From contig NZ_JAIFXZ010000010.1 of assembly GCF_021033825.1 (NCBI RefSeq), positions 1-64,000 of the forward strand: DNA of 64,000 nt. Direction: 5' to 3'. The translations under genes were made by a program, and so were the position numbers. Shown piece after piece: positions 1 through 11,798 of this stretch. Below the pieces are notes generated by a model, which saw only the letters and a list, made by a program, of their open reading frames with translations, was not told the origin of the DNA and did no database searches. The first letter of the stretch is position 1; each line of letters begins with the position of its first letter. The stretch comes from Dietzia aurantiaca. GTDB lineage: Bacteria; Actinomycetota; Actinomycetes; Mycobacteriales; Mycobacteriaceae.

Positions 1-45
1 GAGCAGGACGACGACACCGAGGACAACCTCGATGGGAGCCGTCAA
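1..45 (-). CDS. DUF2550 family protein, N-terminal fragment
   Basis: Only the first 15 codons are in the window; the gene continues beyond position 1. A TTG start at 43-45 is preceded on the minus strand by AAGGAG (55-60) with 9 nt spacing. The residues read MTAPIEVVLGVVVLL, the start of a hydrophobic N-terminal helix. A small membrane-anchored DUF2550 protein lies directly after atpC in mycobacteria (Rv1312), so position and sequence agree. The function is unknown. It is probably the last gene of the ATP synthase transcript. The call rests on 15 residues plus synteny. Confidence 0.55.
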   Translation of the reverse strand, partial: MTAPIEVVLGVVVLL

Positions 46-101
46 TCTGTTCAACTCCTTCCGGTGGTCGCGGCCGTTGTGACGGTCGAGACCTGGTGGG
101 G

Positions 102-476
102 CTAGGCGCCCGCTTTCTCGATGGCGCGAAGACGGCCCCGAGCAGCGGCTGCGGCGGCGGCGTCGTCGCCCGCATCCGCAAGCGCCTGCTCCGCGGCCGA
201 ACGGTCGATCGACTCCGACCAGGCCGCTGCTTCTCCGAGGATACTCACCTTGTTGGCGGTCACCGAGAGGAACCCACCCTCGACGGCGGCGACCTTCTTG
301 CCCTCGTCGGTGTACACGGTCACGGTGCCACCGGTGTCCAGCTCGCCGAGCAGCGGCTCGTGACCGGCCTGGATACCGATCTCGCCCTCGGTGGTCTTGG
401 CGACCACCATGCTCGCGGTCCCCGACCAGAAACGACGCTCGACAGTGACGAACTCGACTTCGATGTCAGCAGCCAT
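102..476 (-). CDS. atpC: F1Fo ATP synthase subunit epsilon
   Basis: This 124-residue protein is the epsilon subunit of the F1 rotor stalk. It couples rotation to catalysis and can inhibit ATP hydrolysis. The N-terminal beta-sandwich begins AADIEVEFVTVERRFWSG and carries the family pattern GEIGIQAGHEPLLG near residues 31-44. The C-terminal half is Ala-rich and helical (AEQALADAGDDAAAAAAARG), as expected for the two-helix domain. Length is typical for actinobacteria. The start lies 9 nt after the atpD stop, and the gene is last of the eight-gene atp operon. Confidence 0.95.
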   Translation of the reverse strand: MAADIEVEFVTVERRFWSGTASMVVAKTTEGEIGIQAGHEPLLGELDTGGTVTVYTDEGKKVAAVEGGFLSVTANKVSILGEAAAWSESIDRSAAEQALADAGDDAAAAAAARGRLRAIEKAGA

Positions 477-485
477 GTTCTACGG

Positions 486-1937
<1,452 letters not shown>

Positions 1938-2924
1938 TTAGTCACTTCCTGCGCTCGCGGCGAGCGCGCCAGCGCCACCGACAATCTCGCTGATTTCCTG
2001 GGTGATCTGTGCCTGGCGGGCCTGGTTCGCCTCACGGCTGAGGCCCTCAACCAGTTCTGTCGCGTTGTCCGTGGCGGACTTCATCGCGGTACGACGAGCC
2101 GCCGATTCCGACGCCGCCGACTCCAGCAGCGACGCGAACGCCCGGGTCGACATGTACCTCGGGAGGAGGTTGTCGAGCAGGGTGTCGGCGTCGGGCTCAA
2201 AGGTGACCTCGGGCTTGAACTCGGTCCTTGACGTATCCAGCATGTCCTCGCCGAGATCCAACTCCTCGATCTCGACCTGGGTCTCGATCGGGGCCAGACG
2301 ACGAGCCCTCGGCGTCTGGGTGAGCATCGACTTGAACTGGGTGTAGACGATATGGACCTCGTCGACGCCCCTACGGGTGGTGTCGCCCGTGTAGTCCTCG
2401 CCGAGGAACTCCGACGCGTCGAAGGTGCCCTCGCCACCGGCCGCGAACGCGGTCGACAGCAGCTGGAAGGCCGGCCGGGCCTCCTGGTAGTCGGGCTTCT
2501 GCGAATGGCCGTGCCACGCGCCCGCGATCGCGATCTCACGGAACGTGTAGTACACGATGCCCTTGTTACCCAGCACGTAGATGTCGACCTCGCGGCCCTC
2601 ACCCTCCAGGAAGGCGATGAGCTCGGAAGCCTCCTTGAGCACGTTGTGGTTGTAACCACCGCACATGCCGCGGTCGGAGGTCACGACGAGGATCGCGGAA
2701 CGCTTGGCGTTCTCGGGCTCGTTGAGCATCCGGTGCTGCACCGACGACGCGCTCGCGAGGTCGGTCAGGATCGCGGTGATCTGATCCGCGAACGGCTGGG
2801 CCTCGGCGACCCGGGCCTGGGCCTTGGAGATCTGCGAGGTCGCGATCAGCTCCTGGGCCTTGGTGATCTTCTTGGTCGAATTGACGGACTTGATCCGGTC
2901 GCGAAGTTCACGCATATTCGCCAT
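1938..2924 (-). CDS. atpG: F1Fo ATP synthase subunit gamma
   Basis: This 328-residue protein is the gamma rotor shaft. The N-terminus MANMRELRDRIKSVNSTKKI and the C-terminal helix (NATELVEGLSREANQARQAQ, then ITQEISEIVGGAGAL) are the two long coiled-coil helices that enter the alpha3beta3 head. The middle carries the conserved stretch VTSDRGMCGGYNHNV. It lies between atpA (55 nt gap) and atpD (3 nt gap). Confidence 0.97.
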   Translation of the reverse strand: MANMRELRDRIKSVNSTKKITKAQELIATSQISKAQARVAEAQPFADQITAILTDLASASSVQHRMLNEPENAKRSAILVVTSDRGMCGGYNHNVLKEASELIAFLEGEGREVDIYVLGNKGIVYYTFREIAIAGAWHGHSQKPDYQEARPAFQLLSTAFAAGGEGTFDASEFLGEDYTGDTTRRGVDEVHIVYTQFKSMLTQTPRARRLAPIETQVEIEELDLGEDMLDTSRTEFKPEVTFEPDADTLLDNLLPRYMSTRAFASLLESAASESAARRTAMKSATDNATELVEGLSREANQARQAQITQEISEIVGGAGALAASAGSD

Positions 2925-2979
2925 GGTTTCAGATCACACTCCTCTCGCCCTTGAATCGGATGGCTGTCATCTCGAGGCC

Positions 2980-4617
<1,638 letters not shown>

Positions 4618-4721
4618 GTCATTCCTGCTCTCAAAGTCGGGATGTGCTTTATAGGTTGTGCGTGAGCCACTACCGCGGGATCACGGCCGAGTCGCAGCTC
4701 GTCGTGTGACCGGCGAACCGG

Positions 4722-5549
4722 TCAGCGGAGGCTTCGCCGGAGTGCGTCGAGCCGGCCCGCCACGCTGCCGTCGATGATCTCGTCACCCACCCGGACGACC
4801 ACTCCGCCCATCAGGGCCGGGTCGATCTCGTTGTGGACCGCGATCTCGCGACCGTAGATCGACCGGAGTCGACCACCGAGGTCCGTCGTCTGCTGCTCCG
4901 AGAGTGCCTCGGCACTGGTGACCACGGCAACGGTGCGGCCACGGAGTTCTGCGGCCTGCCCGGAGATCTCCATGAGATCGTCCGCCGGCATGCCCGTGGG
5001 CCGGGCGATCGCCTGGGACGCCAGAACCTCGGTTACCGCGGTCACCTTGCCGTACAGCACCTGCGCGAGCAGGGCCCGCTTGGCGGAAGCCTCGGCGGTG
5101 CGATCGGCAAGTGCCTGTTCGAACTCGGTGTCGCCCGCGACGATGCGGCCGAGCCGGAAAAGCTCGTCCTCGACCGTCTGGAGCTGGCCCTGCTCGTCAG
5201 CGGAGCGCATGAGCGCCTCGCGGCCGAGCGTGATCAGGCCCTCCCGCAACTCGCGCGGGTTGGACCAGTCCTGAGAGACCGCAGCGAGCAGCAGATCGAG
5301 CGTGGCCTGGTCGATCTTCCACCCGAACACCCCGCGAACGAGGTCCTGCCGGGCCTCGACCGACGCCGAGGTATCGGCCACCGCGACCCGCAGGGACCGG
5401 TTGTCCTCGAGGACGTCGACGACCTGGAAAAGCTCCTGGCCCACCTTGGCGCCCGTCGCACCCCCGGCCGGGTTGGCGGCCAGAGCGGACTTCAGGGCGT
5501 CGCGCGTGCTGTCGAGCGCCTCACGACTCGCTGCGTGCATGGACTCCAC
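4722..5549 (-). CDS. atpH: F1Fo ATP synthase subunit delta
   Basis: The 275-residue delta subunit links the peripheral stalk to the top of F1. It is about 90 residues longer than E. coli delta, as in Corynebacterium-type enzymes. The OSCP/delta domain is in the C-terminal two thirds (SQDWSNPRELREGLITLGRE; the end reads GSVAGRLDALRRSLR). It is not fused to a b-type subunit, unlike mycobacterial AtpH. It starts 5 nt after the atpF stop. Confidence 0.93.
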   Translation of the reverse strand: MESMHAASREALDSTRDALKSALAANPAGGATGAKVGQELFQVVDVLEDNRSLRVAVADTSASVEARQDLVRGVFGWKIDQATLDLLLAAVSQDWSNPRELREGLITLGREALMRSADEQGQLQTVEDELFRLGRIVAGDTEFEQALADRTAEASAKRALLAQVLYGKVTAVTEVLASQAIARPTGMPADDLMEISGQAAELRGRTVAVVTSAEALSEQQTTDLGGRLRSIYGREIAVHNEIDPALMGGVVVRVGDEIIDGSVAGRLDALRRSLR

Positions 5550-5554
5550 TTCCC

Positions 5555-6127
5555 TTAGTTCTTGCCCACGCCGGGGACCCGGTCGAGGTCTGCCAGAAAG
5601 CGGTCGATGGTGCCGGAGCGGCGGACCGAATCAGACAGCTGCTCACCCATGAGCCGCTCGGCGAGGTCGACGGACTGACGCCCGAGGTCAGAGCGCAACT
5701 CGGTGATGATCTGCTGGCGCTGGGCCGTGAGCTGCTGCTCACCCGCGGCGACGATGCGCTCGCGCTCGGCCTCGGCCTCTGTCTTCATATCCGAGAGGAT
5801 CTGCTGGCCCTGCGCACGCGCGTCGTCGCGGATCTTGGCCGCTTCGCTGCGCGCCTCCGCGAGCTGGGCCTTGTACTTGGCCAGCTCTTCCTTCGCCTCG
5901 GCCTGGGTCTGCTCGGCACGACGCAGACCGCCCTCGATGCGCTCCTCACGCTCGTCCATTACCTGCTGGAACTTCGGGAGGATGAACTTCCAGAAGAGCC
6001 AGAGAATGACCGCGAGCGGGATGAGCGACCAGACGATGTCATACAGCGGAGGAATGAGCGGGTTGACGCTCTCCTCCAGGGGGAGAGTCTCCCCTTCGGC
6101 CGCCAAGATGGCGATGACGTTGTTCAT
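5555..6127 (-). CDS. atpF: F1Fo ATP synthase subunit b
   Basis: The 190-residue peripheral-stalk b subunit has one transmembrane helix ([20 protein letters not shown], residues about 28-47). A long charged coiled coil follows ([20 protein letters not shown] onward). A short periplasmic N-terminus precedes the helix. The order atpE-atpF-atpH is canonical. Confidence 0.95.
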   Translation of the reverse strand: MNNVIAILAAEGETLPLEESVNPLIPPLYDIVWSLIPLAVILWLFWKFILPKFQQVMDEREERIEGGLRRAEQTQAEAKEELAKYKAQLAEARSEAAKIRDDARAQGQQILSDMKTEAEAERERIVAAGEQQLTAQRQQIITELRSDLGRQSVDLAERLMGEQLSDSVRRSGTIDRFLADLDRVPGVGKN

Positions 6128-6158
6128 GGTGCGTCCCTAGAGGTCGGTGTGTCGTCGA

Positions 6159-6416
<258 letters not shown>

Positions 6417-6504
6417 TCAGATGGCCGGCCCGGGGTGTTCCGAACCGGTCGGACGTGATGTGTCGGGTTGACAGGTGGTCGTGTCAGGCCTCGCGGCCCG
6501 GGTT

Positions 6505-7311
6505 CTAGTGGTTATCAGCGTGCAGCGAGCTGTCGATGTAGACCGCGACCAGCAGGGCGAAGATGTATGCCTGCAGGAAGATCACGAGGAGCTCGAACAG
6601 CGTGAACGCGACGGACAGCACCGAGATGCCGGCGGACAGCAGGGTCCAACCATTCAGCTGCCAGAAGAAGAAGTTCGTTGCGCTGAAGAGCAGCACGATG
6701 ATGAGGTGACCCGCCAGCATGTTGGCCATGAGACGGATGGTCAGCGTGACCGGGCGCAGGATGAACGTCGAGAGGATCTCGATCGGGATCAGCAGGATGT
6801 GCAGCGCCGGCGGCACGTTGGGGATGACCACGCTGGCCTTGATGTAACGGAGGAACCCGTACTTCTTGGCACCGGCGTAGATGAAGGTGATATAGCCCAG
6901 AGCCGCCAGAACAATCGGAAAGCCGATACGAGCGTTCGGCGAGATGTTGAGCCCTGGCAGCACCGTCGGAAGGTTCATCGCGAGCACCGCGAAGAAGATG
7001 GTGGCGATGACCGGCAGGAAGCGACGTCCCTGCTCCTTGCCCAGGATCTCCTCCGCCACGTGGACGCGGACGAAGTCCAGGCAGATCTCGGCGAAGTTCT
7101 GCACACCGCTCGGGATGAGCCGCGGATTGCGCATGGCGAACATGAAGAACGCCATGAGAACGACTGCCATGAGGATACGGACGAACATCAGGCGATCCAT
7201 GACGAAGGCGTCCGCGGCGAAGCCAGTGAACCACTGGTCGACAGGGAAGAACTCTTTGTCGATGTCAGGGGCGTGGAACTCGCCCTTGAAGGCCAGAAGC
7301 GTGGTACTCAG
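6505..7311 (-). CDS. atpB: F1Fo ATP synthase subunit a, probable CTG start
   Basis: The a subunit carries the two proton half-channels. The essential Arg lies in TIRLMANMLAGHLIIVLL. The first in-frame ATG (7200) would remove the conserved N-terminal segment, which reads LLAFKGEFHAPDIDKEFFPV and resembles Corynebacterium AtpB. No ATG, GTG or TTG occurs in frame upstream of 7200. A CTG at 7309-7311 follows GGGGAG by 6 nt and gives 268 residues, the usual family length. I therefore choose CTG at 7311. It is the first structural gene of the atp operon. Confidence 0.9.
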   Translation of the reverse strand: MSTTLLAFKGEFHAPDIDKEFFPVDQWFTGFAADAFVMDRLMFVRILMAVVLMAFFMFAMRNPRLIPSGVQNFAEICLDFVRVHVAEEILGKEQGRRFLPVIATIFFAVLAMNLPTVLPGLNISPNARIGFPIVLAALGYITFIYAGAKKYGFLRYIKASVVIPNVPPALHILLIPIEILSTFILRPVTLTIRLMANMLAGHLIIVLLFSATNFFFWQLNGWTLLSAGISVLSVAFTLFELLVIFLQAYIFALLVAVYIDSSLHADNH

Positions 7312-7456
7312 TGTGTTCTCCCCTGGTCGTGTAGGGCGGCTGGCGCCCGAGCGCGTGCAGTACGAGCGGCCCGGTGCTCGCGGCCGATTCGGGTCAGCGC
7401 GCGAACGTCTGCCGGCCGTGAAGTGGCCTGGCGACGTGCTCGTCTCACCGTCGAAG

Positions 7457-7462
7457 AGAATA
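7457..7462 (-). promoter_or_regulatory. Candidate -10 box upstream of atpB
   Basis: TATTCT on the minus strand fits the actinobacterial TANNNT pattern inside the 190-nt gap between atpI and atpB. CTGACA at 7486-7491 resembles a -35 box but is 23 nt away, too far for a standard pair. The gap is otherwise featureless. It would give an atpB leader of about 140 nt. Confidence 0.25.
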
Positions 7463-7501
7463 ACATCCCGGTCTCGAAAGCCGCATGTCAGGGGGACCCG
7501 G

Positions 7502-7957
7502 TCAGATCACGGTCGGGTCGGCGGGCTCGATGTAGGGCGTCCGGGTCTTGAGGATGCCCCACGTCTCGGCCGCCAGGACGACGACCAGAGCGGCGATGAT
7601 GGTGACCGCGAACGCCGGGCGTGAGTAGAAGTCGAACCGCTCGATCACCGCCACCACACCGATGGCGACGACGAGCTTGAGCAGCCAGGTGCCGAGAAGA
7701 ATGGCCGCGGTGGTCTGCGGCGCCGTCCGCGCGGTGGCCATGACCACCACTGCGGTGGTGAGAACGAAGGCCCCTCCGATGCCGGCGCCCATCACCGCGC
7801 CCCACAGGCCCGGTACTCCGTCGACCAGGGTCCACGCGATGACGCTGGTCACCGTGAGGACGACGAGTGCGAGCCCGCCGAGTCGGACGGCGGTGCGTAG
7901 GCCGGCGTTCTGGGGGCCGGGTCCGGGCTGATCGGGCGTCGCAGGAGTGTCGCTCAT
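7502..7957 (-). CDS. AtpI-like membrane protein preceding the atp operon
   Basis: A 151-residue membrane protein with four predicted helices (LGGLALVVLTVTSVIAWTLV; GAVMGAGIGGAFVLTTAVVV; LLGTWLLKLVVAIGVVAVI; FAVTIIAALVVVLAAETWG). It occupies the atpI slot between wecA and atpB (Rv1303 position). AtpI proteins assist c-ring assembly in other bacteria; that role is inferred here from position and topology. The start MSDTPATPDQ at 7957 is chosen over an upstream in-frame start because the extra residues are Arg-rich and overlap the wecA end. Confidence 0.7.
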   Translation of the reverse strand: MSDTPATPDQPGPGPQNAGLRTAVRLGGLALVVLTVTSVIAWTLVDGVPGLWGAVMGAGIGGAFVLTTAVVVMATARTAPQTTAAILLGTWLLKLVVAIGVVAVIERFDFYSRPAFAVTIIAALVVVLAAETWGILKTRTPYIEPADPTVI

Positions 7958-7967
7958 GACCAGCAGC

Positions 7968-9128
7968 CTAGCGGGACGCCCCGTCACCACCCGAGTTGTC
8001 CTCGACCCGCGCACTTCGCAGCCGCGGCACGAGCGTGGCGACGAGCACCATGAGGAGGCCGGCCGCCACGAGCGGCACGATCACCTCCGTCGGGAGCATG
8101 GTCGCGCCGACCGCGCCGAAGGCGATCAGGGACACCCAGGCGTAGATGACGAGCGCGACCCGGCGGTGCGAGTGGCCCAGCGCCAACAGCCGGTGGTGCA
8201 GGTGCATCTTGTCGGGCGCGAACGGGCTACGCCCCGCTCCCACCCGGCGGATGATCGCCATCACGAGATCGAGCATCGGCACGAACATCGCGGCGGCCAC
8301 GACGATCATCGGAGAGAGCAGGACGATCATCTCCTGCGGCCCGTACAGGCTCTGTGAGATCTTGCCCGAGGCACTCGTGGACGCGGCGGCCAGCACGAGC
8401 CCGATGAGCATCGAGCCCGAGTCCCCCATGAAGATCCGGGCGGGCTGGAAATTGTGCGGCAGGAAGCCCAGCAGCGCCCCGGCCAGGACAGCGGTGACGA
8501 GCGCGGGCGGATATGCGCCGACGGTGCCGCCCTGGTCGAGCATGATCCCGACCGAGAACACACAGATCGCGAGCGCGGCGATCGTGCCGAGTCCGGCGGC
8601 GAGACCGTCCAGGCCGTCGACGAAGTTCATCGCGTTGACGATCGCCAGCGTGAACACGACCGTGAGCAGCCCGGCCTGGAGTTGGTCGAGCACGAGGATG
8701 TTGCCGTCTCCGAAAGGCAGGTACACCAGCGTCCACGACACGCCCATCGCCACGAGCACCCCGGCGGCCGCAGCCTGTCCGGCGAGTTTGGTGACCGCGC
8801 CGAGGCCGAGGATGTCGTCGACGATGCCGAGTAGGACGATCACCCCGCCGGCGAGGACGGTCGCCTCCACGTCCGGCGCGAACGGCGGGAACGCGCGATT
8901 GAGGGCGGGTAACTGCGCGGCGAGATAGACCGCGACCAGCATTCCGGTGAAGATCCCCACGCCACCGAGCCGCGGTGTGGGTACCAGGTGCACATCGCGC
9001 TCACGCGGGTAGGCGAGCCCGCCGATAGCGGGCGCCACCCCCCGCACCAGGCCGGTGACGACGAAGGTGACGAGGCCGGCGGTGACCCCGATGAGCAGGA
9101 GCTCCCGGAACGGGATCCCGACGCCCAC
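7968..9128 (-). CDS. wecA: Undecaprenyl/decaprenyl-phosphate GlcNAc-1-phosphate transferase (WecA/MraY family)
   Basis: This 386-residue polytopic enzyme transfers GlcNAc-1-phosphate from UDP-GlcNAc to a polyprenyl phosphate. In this order it begins the arabinogalactan linker unit. Family motifs are present: TPRLGGVGIF near residue 50, the acidic pair in LLGIVDDILGLG near residue 100, NFVDGLDGLAAG near residue 166, and FMGDSGSMLIG near residue 237. About ten transmembrane helices are visible. It starts 2 nt after the sua5 stop, and the gene order matches Rv1300-Rv1303. Confidence 0.9.
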   Translation of the reverse strand: MGVGIPFRELLLIGVTAGLVTFVVTGLVRGVAPAIGGLAYPRERDVHLVPTPRLGGVGIFTGMLVAVYLAAQLPALNRAFPPFAPDVEATVLAGGVIVLLGIVDDILGLGAVTKLAGQAAAAGVLVAMGVSWTLVYLPFGDGNILVLDQLQAGLLTVVFTLAIVNAMNFVDGLDGLAAGLGTIAALAICVFSVGIMLDQGGTVGAYPPALVTAVLAGALLGFLPHNFQPARIFMGDSGSMLIGLVLAAASTSASGKISQSLYGPQEMIVLLSPMIVVAAAMFVPMLDLVMAIIRRVGAGRSPFAPDKMHLHHRLLALGHSHRRVALVIYAWVSLIAFGAVGATMLPTEVIVPLVAAGLLMVLVATLVPRLRSARVEDNSGGDGASR

Positions 9129-9130
9129 GG

Positions 9131-9784
9131 CTAGCCGCGCAGCTGCGCCGGGTCGATGTCGAGGACCTCGCCGACGCGCTCGGCGGTCACGGCGCCCTCA
9201 CGCACGATCCTGGGGCCGGGCCCGGTCAGGTCGACGATGGTCGACGGCCGGCCGATCGAGCACGGCCCGCCGTCGAGGTACACCGCGACCGAGTCGCCGA
9301 GCTGCTCGCGCGCCTGGACGACGGTGGTGGCGGGAGGCTGCCCGGAGACGTTGGCGCTGGACACCGCGAGCGGCCCGACCTCACGCAACAGTTCGATCGC
9401 CACCGGGTGCAGGGGCATCCGCAGCATGACGGTGCCCTGGGTGTGCCCGAGGTTCCAGCCCAGAGACGGGGCCTGGTGGACTATGAGGCTCAGCCCTCCG
9501 GGCCAGAACGCACGGATGAGATCACGCGCGGCGGCCGGGGTGCTCACCACGAGCCCGTCGATGGTCTCCCACGATCCGACCAACACCGGCACCGGCATGT
9601 CCGGCCCACGGCGCTTGGCCGACAGCAGCAGGTTGACCGCGTCCGGATCGAAGGCGTCGGCGGCGATGCCGTAGAGCGTGTCCGTGGGGGTCACGACGAG
9701 CCGTCCCGCGCGCAGGGCCCCGGACGCGGAGCTCAGGCCGACCTCTCGGCCGGTCTCCTCGGTGCAGTCGTAGGTGATGGTCAC
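9131..9784 (-). CDS. L-threonylcarbamoyladenylate synthase (Sua5/YwlC/YrdC)
   Basis: A 217-residue YrdC-like protein that makes threonylcarbamoyl-AMP for the t6A37 modification of tRNAs reading ANN codons. Family features are VTPTDTLYGIAADAF near residue 32, the KRRGPDMPVPVLVG segment, and LAVSSANVSGQPPAT near residue 140. It ends at the YrdC domain with no long C-terminal Sua5 domain. It overlaps the prmC stop by 4 nt, so the two are translationally coupled. Confidence 0.92.
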   Translation of the reverse strand: MTITYDCTEETGREVGLSSASGALRAGRLVVTPTDTLYGIAADAFDPDAVNLLLSAKRRGPDMPVPVLVGSWETIDGLVVSTPAAARDLIRAFWPGGLSLIVHQAPSLGWNLGHTQGTVMLRMPLHPVAIELLREVGPLAVSSANVSGQPPATTVVQAREQLGDSVAVYLDGGPCSIGRPSTIVDLTGPGPRIVREGAVTAERVGEVLDIDPAQLRG

Positions 9785-10707
9785 CGGGTGATCCCCTTCT
9801 GGGCTGTCGGGTCGTAGTCGGCTCCGTCGTGGCGCGTCGCGGTGACGAACCGCGGCCGTCCGGCGAGGTCGGTGTGCTGTTCCACGGTACCGAAGCCGCC
9901 GCGGCGCCCGACGACCGCCGCGACCTCGGCGCCGGTCGTGTCGTCGTGCTCGACGGCCAGGTGGCCGCCCGGGGCGAGCAGGCTCGCCGCGAGGTCCACG
10001 AGAGGCACGACGACGACGAGGCCGTCCGTCCCCCCGAACAGCGCCGTCGTCGGCTCGTGGCCCAGGACCTCGGCGGGCAGGTCGTCGGTCAGCGGGATGT
10101 AGGGCGGATTGGAGACCACGGCGGCCACGCGGCCCCGAAGCCGTGGCAACAGGTGGGGATCCGTGGCGTCGCCGTGATGGATCTCGATCGGCGTGTCCCC
10201 CGCGTCTGCGCGGGCGGCGGCGTTGCGGCGTAGCCAGTCCAGCGCCGCCTCGTGCAACTCCACCGCGTGCACCCGGGCGTCGGGGCGGGCGTGGGCGATC
10301 TCGAGGGCGATCGTGCCGCTACCCGCGCACAGATCCACCACCACTGGCCCCACTCCCCCGGTCGGCGCCGGGAGACGGGCGAGGATCCATTCCACGAGGA
10401 GTTCGGTTTCCGGGCGCGGGATGAACACACCCGGCCCGACGGACAGCTCGAGTCGTCCCGACGGGGCGGTCCCGAGCAGATACTGGAGGGGGACGCCCCG
10501 GCCCGCGCGCGCGGCGACGATCCGATCGACTTCTGCGATGGCGGCCTCGTCGAGCCCATCGGCGAGCATGAGCCGCGACCTGTCGACGCCGAGTACGTGT
10601 GCACAGATGAGGCGGGCCTCCACCCCGGCGGAGTCGATTCCCGCTCCGGCAAGCGCCGCCGCCGCGGCGCGCACGACACCGGCCACGGGGACCGGCCGCG
10701 GGTCCAC
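9781..10707 (-). CDS. prmC: Peptide chain release factor N5-glutamine methyltransferase
   Basis: This 308-residue SAM-dependent enzyme methylates the Gln of the GGQ loop in release factors. The SAM site is VDLCAGSGTIALEIA, and the substrate-binding NPPY appears in VVSNPPYIPLTDDLPA. An N-terminal helical domain precedes the Rossmann fold. It lies 5 nt after prfA, which encodes its substrate. Confidence 0.93.
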   Translation of the reverse strand: MDPRPVPVAGVVRAAAAALAGAGIDSAGVEARLICAHVLGVDRSRLMLADGLDEAAIAEVDRIVAARAGRGVPLQYLLGTAPSGRLELSVGPGVFIPRPETELLVEWILARLPAPTGGVGPVVVDLCAGSGTIALEIAHARPDARVHAVELHEAALDWLRRNAAARADAGDTPIEIHHGDATDPHLLPRLRGRVAAVVSNPPYIPLTDDLPAEVLGHEPTTALFGGTDGLVVVVPLVDLAASLLAPGGHLAVEHDDTTGAEVAAVVGRRGGFGTVEQHTDLAGRPRFVTATRHDGADYDPTAQKGITR

Positions 10708-10712
10708 GGTGG

Positions 10713-11794
<1,082 letters not shown>

Positions 11795-11798
<4 letters not shown>

